Assembly: GCA_041484845.1 (NCBI GenBank)
Contig: JBGPIK010000018.1
Location: forward strand, 1 to 34,915
Direction of reading: 5' to 3'
Source: JBGPIK01 sp041484845
GTDB lineage: Bacteria; Desulfobacterota; Binatia; UBA9968
Length of the DNA: 34,915 nt
In this document: positions 31,709 through 34,915 of the stretch, piece by piece
Position numbering within the stretch: position 1 is the stretch's first letter
How the letters are laid out: the number at the start of each line of letters is the position of its first letter
Program-made: the position numbers and the translations under genes
The notes under the pieces: generated by a model
Database searches by the model: none
Told to the model about the DNA's origin: nothing
The model's input: the letters and a program-made list of their open reading frames with translations, nothing else

Positions 31709-32305
31709 ATGCGAACGAAAATATGGGCGCTCGTCGCGAGCATTGCGATCCTTCAGATTAGCATGCCGATGGTTCTCAAGGCCGCTCAGTCGGATAAAGG
31801 AGAGAAAGTGGTTAAGGATGGCTCCGTCGTCAGTCTGCAGTACACACTGACGGGAGACGACGGAAAGCCCATCGAATCTAATAAGGGTAAGGAGCCTCTC
31901 AAGTACACGCAAGGGCAGCACCAGATCGTCCCCGGACTCGAGCGAGAGATGGCCGGAATGAAAGTCGGCGGGGAAAAACATGTCAAGGTCAAACCGGAAG
32001 ACGGTTACGGGCCAGTCAACCCCGGTGCATTTCAGGAAGTTCCCAAAGAAAAGATCCCGGCCGAAGGGTTAAAAGTCGGAGCGATCTTGACTGCGCGAGG
32101 TCCTCAAGGACAGATGGTTCCGGTCCGTATTCATCAGATCAAAGACAAAACCGTCGTTGTCAATTTGAACCATCCCATGGCGGGAAAAACACTCGTGTTC
32201 GACGTCAAAGTCCTCGATATTCAGAGCGCTCCTTCTGCGGGGCCGCAAGCGCCGGCCTTACCTGCCGCGCCTCCGCAGCCGGCTAAGCCCGCTCAGCCAA
32301 AATAA
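31709..32305 (+). CDS. Exported FKBP-type peptidyl-prolyl isomerase, SlyD-like
   Basis: A 198-residue protein with a signal peptide (LVASIAILQISMPMVLKAAQ), so it acts in the periplasm. The FKBP half-domain VVSLQYTLTGDDGKPIESNKG and IVPGLEREMAGMKVGGEKHV are typical. The insert-in-flap region follows (PEDGYGPVNPGAFQEVPKE), then VVNLNHPMAGKTLVFDVKVL. This order is that of SlyD-type FKBPs, which combine prolyl isomerase and chaperone activity. It lacks SlyD's His-rich metal tail and ends instead in a Pro/Ala-rich tail. GGGGAG precedes the ATG. An AT-rich stretch with TATAAT at about 31667 may be its promoter, though no good -35 is seen. Confidence 0.92.
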   Translation: MRTKIWALVASIAILQISMPMVLKAAQSDKGEKVVKDGSVVSLQYTLTGDDGKPIESNKGKEPLKYTQGQHQIVPGLEREMAGMKVGGEKHVKVKPEDGYGPVNPGAFQEVPKEKIPAEGLKVGAILTARGPQGQMVPVRIHQIKDKTVVVNLNHPMAGKTLVFDVKVLDIQSAPSAGPQAPALPAAPPQPAKPAQPK

Positions 32306-32330
32306 TTTCGACTACGACTTTAGCGGGCCC

Positions 32331-33083
32331 ATGGATCTGGAAGAGTTCGCCGCACATTTACGCCAGTCCCGCGATATTGTTTTTTTTACCGGTGCCGGCG
32401 TCAGCACCGAGTCCGGCGTGCCGGATTTTCGCAGTCCAGGCGGTGTTTGGACCAAGTACCAGCCGGTTTATTTTCAAGATTTCATTTCCAGTGAAGCCGC
32501 GCGCGTGCGTTACTGGAGACTGAAAAAAGAGACTTACGATCTCTACAAAAACGTTAAACCCAATCTTGCCCACATCACGATCAGCGACTTTGAAAAGCGC
32601 GGCAAGTTGTTTGGCCTGATCACGCAAAATGTGGACGGTCTCCATAGCCTAGCCGGCGTGTCAAACGAGAAACTCGTCGAGCTTCACGGAACAGACCGCA
32701 GAGTGAGCTGTCTCTATTGCCAAAAAGACTTTGAAGCAACGGCGATTTACGAAAGTCTAGGCGACGATTTTACTCCTCCCACCTGCGATGTCTGCGGCGG
32801 TTTCCTCAAGTCGGCAACCATCTCTTTCGGCCAATCCATGCCCGTTGAGGCGATGAAACAAGCGCAAGCATGGAGCGAACGGGCGGACGTATTTGTTGTG
32901 CTCGGTTCCTCGCTCCAGGTGCAACCCGCGGCCTCGCTCCCCGCCGTCGCCAAACGTCACGGCTGTTTCCTGGCAATTATTAATCGAGATGGAACGCCGC
33001 TCGATGATCTTGCCGACTTCAACCATCGCGGAAGCATCGGAGAGTTTTTCAAAGAAATCATTCTTTTGCTGGTCGATGGCTAA
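32331..33083 (+). CDS. SIR2-family NAD-dependent protein deacylase
   Basis: A 250-residue sirtuin. FFTGAGVSTESGVPDFRS binds NAD, ITQNVDGLH and LVELHGT carry the Gln-Asn-Asp and catalytic His, the CLYC and CDVCGG pairs bind zinc, and LGSSLQVQPAASLP is the late NAD-site motif. It would remove acetyl or longer acyl groups from protein lysines and release nicotinamide. Acyl-CoA-rich catabolism often co-occurs with such deacylases, but this gene's 25-bp distance from the FKBP gene says only that they may be co-transcribed. The ribosome site (AGCGGG) is weak. All core motifs are intact. Confidence 0.94.
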   Translation: MDLEEFAAHLRQSRDIVFFTGAGVSTESGVPDFRSPGGVWTKYQPVYFQDFISSEAARVRYWRLKKETYDLYKNVKPNLAHITISDFEKRGKLFGLITQNVDGLHSLAGVSNEKLVELHGTDRRVSCLYCQKDFEATAIYESLGDDFTPPTCDVCGGFLKSATISFGQSMPVEAMKQAQAWSERADVFVVLGSSLQVQPAASLPAVAKRHGCFLAIINRDGTPLDDLADFNHRGSIGEFFKEIILLLVDG

Positions 33084-33105
33084 TACACGAGTAAGGATTA
33101 CAGCT

Positions 33106-33315
33106 ATGCGCTATGTACTGCTTTTCTTTATGGCATTGAACCTGGCCGGTTGCGTGAGTCAACGGGCGGTGCTGGTCAACGAACGCGGGGAAGAGCTCAC
33201 CTGCGAAACCACCGGTTATGGCTTCATCGCAAGCATGATGGCGTCCAATAAACAAACGGGATGTGTTTCGGACGCTGAAAGGCGCGGCTATCGCGTCAAA
33301 GAGCAGAATCCCTAA
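33106..33315 (+). CDS. Small lipoprotein
   Basis: A 69-residue protein with a lipobox: MRYVLLFFMALNLAGC, with the lipidated Cys at 16. The mature part (VNERGEELTCETTGYGFIAS, TGCVSDAERRGYRVK) has two further Cys that could pair. AAGGA lies 8 nt before the ATG at 33106. The frame is open upstream through the sirtuin gene, but the lipobox and ribosome site fix this start. Short proteins with the RGE...C...GYGFIAS pattern occur in several Gram-negative bacteria with no known function. Confidence 0.75.
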   Translation: MRYVLLFFMALNLAGCVSQRAVLVNERGEELTCETTGYGFIASMMASNKQTGCVSDAERRGYRVKEQNP

Positions 33316-33400
33316 GAACTGAAACCATACGTTAGAGCCAATATCTTTGTTGCCACCAAACGGATTGTCCTTTTTTTCGTTCCAAGTTTTCGGCTAGCTG

Positions 33401-33642
33401 GCCCGGATTATTCACGCATAAGGCGATCGAGAGACGATCCCTCCAGAGCGAGGCAATGGGTCTGTGCCTTGGAGCGCCCTGCCAACTGAGTCTTTGGAGC
33501 GAACATCTGAGAAAATGGCGAGCGCCGAGCCGAGCACCAAAGAAGGCATTGAAGCTGTTCGTCTCTGTGCCTCACTCCTCCAGGCTCGCCTCTCGATCGA
33601 CACAGTGTCACCGCTTTCCCTCTAACGGTGAATAATGCGGGC
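33401..33642. mobile_element. ~242-bp non-autonomous (MITE-like) element, copy 2
   Basis: Same element as 30348-30588. Its ends, GCCCGGATTATTCAC and GTGAATAATGCGGGC, are inverted repeats matching at 14 of 15 positions. The interior also has CGATCGAGAG-type sequence near both ends in opposite orientation. It lies alone in the 451-bp gap between the lipoprotein and the oxidase gene; I see nothing else in that gap. Confidence 0.82.
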
Positions 33643-33766
33643 CAATACTCAGCGGAACTGAAGCCGTTTCGACAAAACGTCCGATTTGAGATATGGCGGT
33701 ATCGTTGAAAACTTTCGGTACGAACTCGGACTGAGATTTTTGCGATAACTGCCTAAGGAGGGCGGA

Positions 33767-34843
33767 ATGAGCCTAGATTTTGTCAGCAACCAAGAAGTGA
33801 TCATGGCGGCGCGCCGCAATCTTACCCAAGATGTGTGGGGCTATTTGAGCGGCGGCGCTGAGTCGGAAACGACGATGCGCCGAAACCGGCTCGGATTCGA
33901 TAGCCTGGCGTTACGGCCACGGGTATGCGTCGATGTGTCCAAGATCGACGCGTCAACGACATTCCTAGGTCAGAAACTTAGAATTCCTGTGATGATGGCG
34001 CCCATCGGGTCACTGCAAACGATCACGCCCGAGGGCGGCGTCGCCGTGGCCAAGGCCGCAGCGGCGTTTGGCACCTTAAACTTTGTCAGCTCAGTTACGC
34101 AGCCGAGCCTGGAAGAAATTGGTGCGAGCACAACGTATCCGAAAATTTTTCAGCTCTATATTCGCGGCGGGCTAGACTGGTGTGAAGAGATCCTGCAGCG
34201 GGTCAAAAAGGCAGGCTATATGGCGCTGTGTTTGACGGTGGATACGGCGCATTACAGCTGGCGCGAGCGACAAATGATGAACCGCTGGTTACCGCCGAGC
34301 AAGCGCGCGGAAACCCGGCGCCACTTCCAGGCGATGGTCACCTGGGAAATGATGGCCGCTATCAAAAAGATGGCGGGATTGCCTTTCATCCTGAAGGGCG
34401 TTGCGACCGCGGAGGACGCAAAGATCGCCATTGATCATGGAGTCGATGTCATTTACGTCTCGAATCACGGCGGGCGCCAGCTCGACCACGGACGCGGAAC
34501 CGTCGAAATTCTCCCCGAGGTTGTGGAGGCCGCGAACGGCAAAGCGGACGTCCTTCTCGACGGGAGCATCTTGCGCGGAACGGATGTCGTCAAAGCTCTG
34601 GCGCTCGGCGCCAAAGCCGTGACGATCGGCAAACTCCAGGGTTGGGGCCCAGCCGCGGGAGCCGACGCCGGCCTGGTCCGTGTATTGGAGCTGCTTGAAG
34701 AGGATCTCGTCGTCGATATGGCGCTTTTGGGCGTAACGTGCGTTGACCAAGTCAATGCCGGTTACGTTTGCAAGGCGCCGCCGGTGAGCTTCCCGCACGA
34801 GATGAGCGCGTTTGCGCACATGCCGGGCGGCTGTTTGCTTTAA
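33767..34843 (+). CDS. FMN-dependent alpha-hydroxy-acid oxidase/dehydrogenase family protein
   Basis: A 358-residue TIM-barrel flavoprotein of the glycolate oxidase/lactate dehydrogenase type. VWGYLSGGAESETTMRRNRLGFD and IPVMMAPIGSLQ form the N-terminal FMN region, LTVDT lies mid-barrel, and VIYVSNHGGRQLDHG carries the catalytic His and substrate Arg. The FMN-phosphate region reads LLDGSILRGTDVVKALALGAKAVTIGK. Against glycolate oxidase by eye, the pocket Tyr near the N-terminus is Trp and the Arg after LTVDT is His, so the substrate may differ from simple hydroxy acids. AAGGAGGGCGGA precedes the ATG. The 72 bp after the stop hold nothing recognisable. Confidence 0.9.
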   Translation: MSLDFVSNQEVIMAARRNLTQDVWGYLSGGAESETTMRRNRLGFDSLALRPRVCVDVSKIDASTTFLGQKLRIPVMMAPIGSLQTITPEGGVAVAKAAAAFGTLNFVSSVTQPSLEEIGASTTYPKIFQLYIRGGLDWCEEILQRVKKAGYMALCLTVDTAHYSWRERQMMNRWLPPSKRAETRRHFQAMVTWEMMAAIKKMAGLPFILKGVATAEDAKIAIDHGVDVIYVSNHGGRQLDHGRGTVEILPEVVEAANGKADVLLDGSILRGTDVVKALALGAKAVTIGKLQGWGPAAGADAGLVRVLELLEEDLVVDMALLGVTCVDQVNAGYVCKAPPVSFPHEMSAFAHMPGGCLL

Positions 34844-34915
34844 TCAAACGCTCCCGTTCTTTCGCTAGGATGGGATTCTCATGGTGTAAGTGGCGAACAG
34901 GACCGCGCATAAATC

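Overview
The window looks like chromosomal DNA of an uncultured Gram-negative bacterium. Evidence for this is two kinds of outer-membrane beta-barrel protein, a lipoprotein and many periplasmic binding proteins. GC is intermediate, most starts are ATG after GGAGG-type ribosome sites, and several strong intrinsic terminators are visible. The mix of many solitary NitT/TauT-type binding proteins, hydantoinase/acetone-carboxylase-like enzymes, luciferase-like oxidoreductases, a thiolase/DUF35 pair and a GrdB-type selenoprotein recalls soil and subsurface lineages such as Binatia/Desulfobacterota, Tectomicrobia or Rokubacteria. That placement is inference from gene content only.

Layout. 1-2520: the 3' end of glnA, a class I glutamine amidotransferase, and a BBP2-type porin with a strong terminator. 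2849-6935: a peptide/opine-type ABC importer (binding protein and two permeases, no ATPases) plus a small membrane-anchored protein; two spacers carry short-period GTTCAA repeats, one folding into a hairpin. 8967-7099 (minus): a selenoprotein of the GrdB-like family, read through an in-frame UGA, followed by a TctC/Bug binding protein. 9111-11947: two tandem paralogous outer-membrane proteins, each with its own promoter, duplicated leader and terminator, then the 3' remnant of a third copy. 13994-11964 (minus): a membrane TPR protein resembling TMTC-type glycosyltransferases.

14349-17827: a NitT/TauT-type cassette with a truncated binding protein, a permease lacking a normal start, an intact binding protein and a luciferase-like oxidoreductase. 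18874-30341: a probable catabolic island. It has a GAF/sigma-54 activator, a HyuA/AcxA-like ATPase subunit, a binding protein, a HyuB-like subunit fused to an acetone-carboxylase-gamma-like zinc domain, another binding protein, a Cys-less thiolase-like protein paired with a DUF35 zinc-ribbon/OB protein, and a second luciferase-like oxidoreductase. A plausible reading is uptake, ATP-dependent activation or carboxylation of a ketone or amide, then C-C cleavage; the substrate is unknown.

30348-33642: two copies of a ~241-bp non-autonomous element with inverted ends bracket a binding protein, a SlyD-like FKBP, a sirtuin and a small lipoprotein. 33767-34843: an FMN alpha-hydroxy-acid oxidase homologue with altered pocket residues. 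The most notable items are the UGA-encoded selenoprotein, the HyuB-AcxC fusion, the Cys-less thiolase/DUF35 pair, and the palindromic insertion that duplicates a stop/start junction inside that pair. I saw no rRNA, tRNA, CRISPR array or intact transposase.
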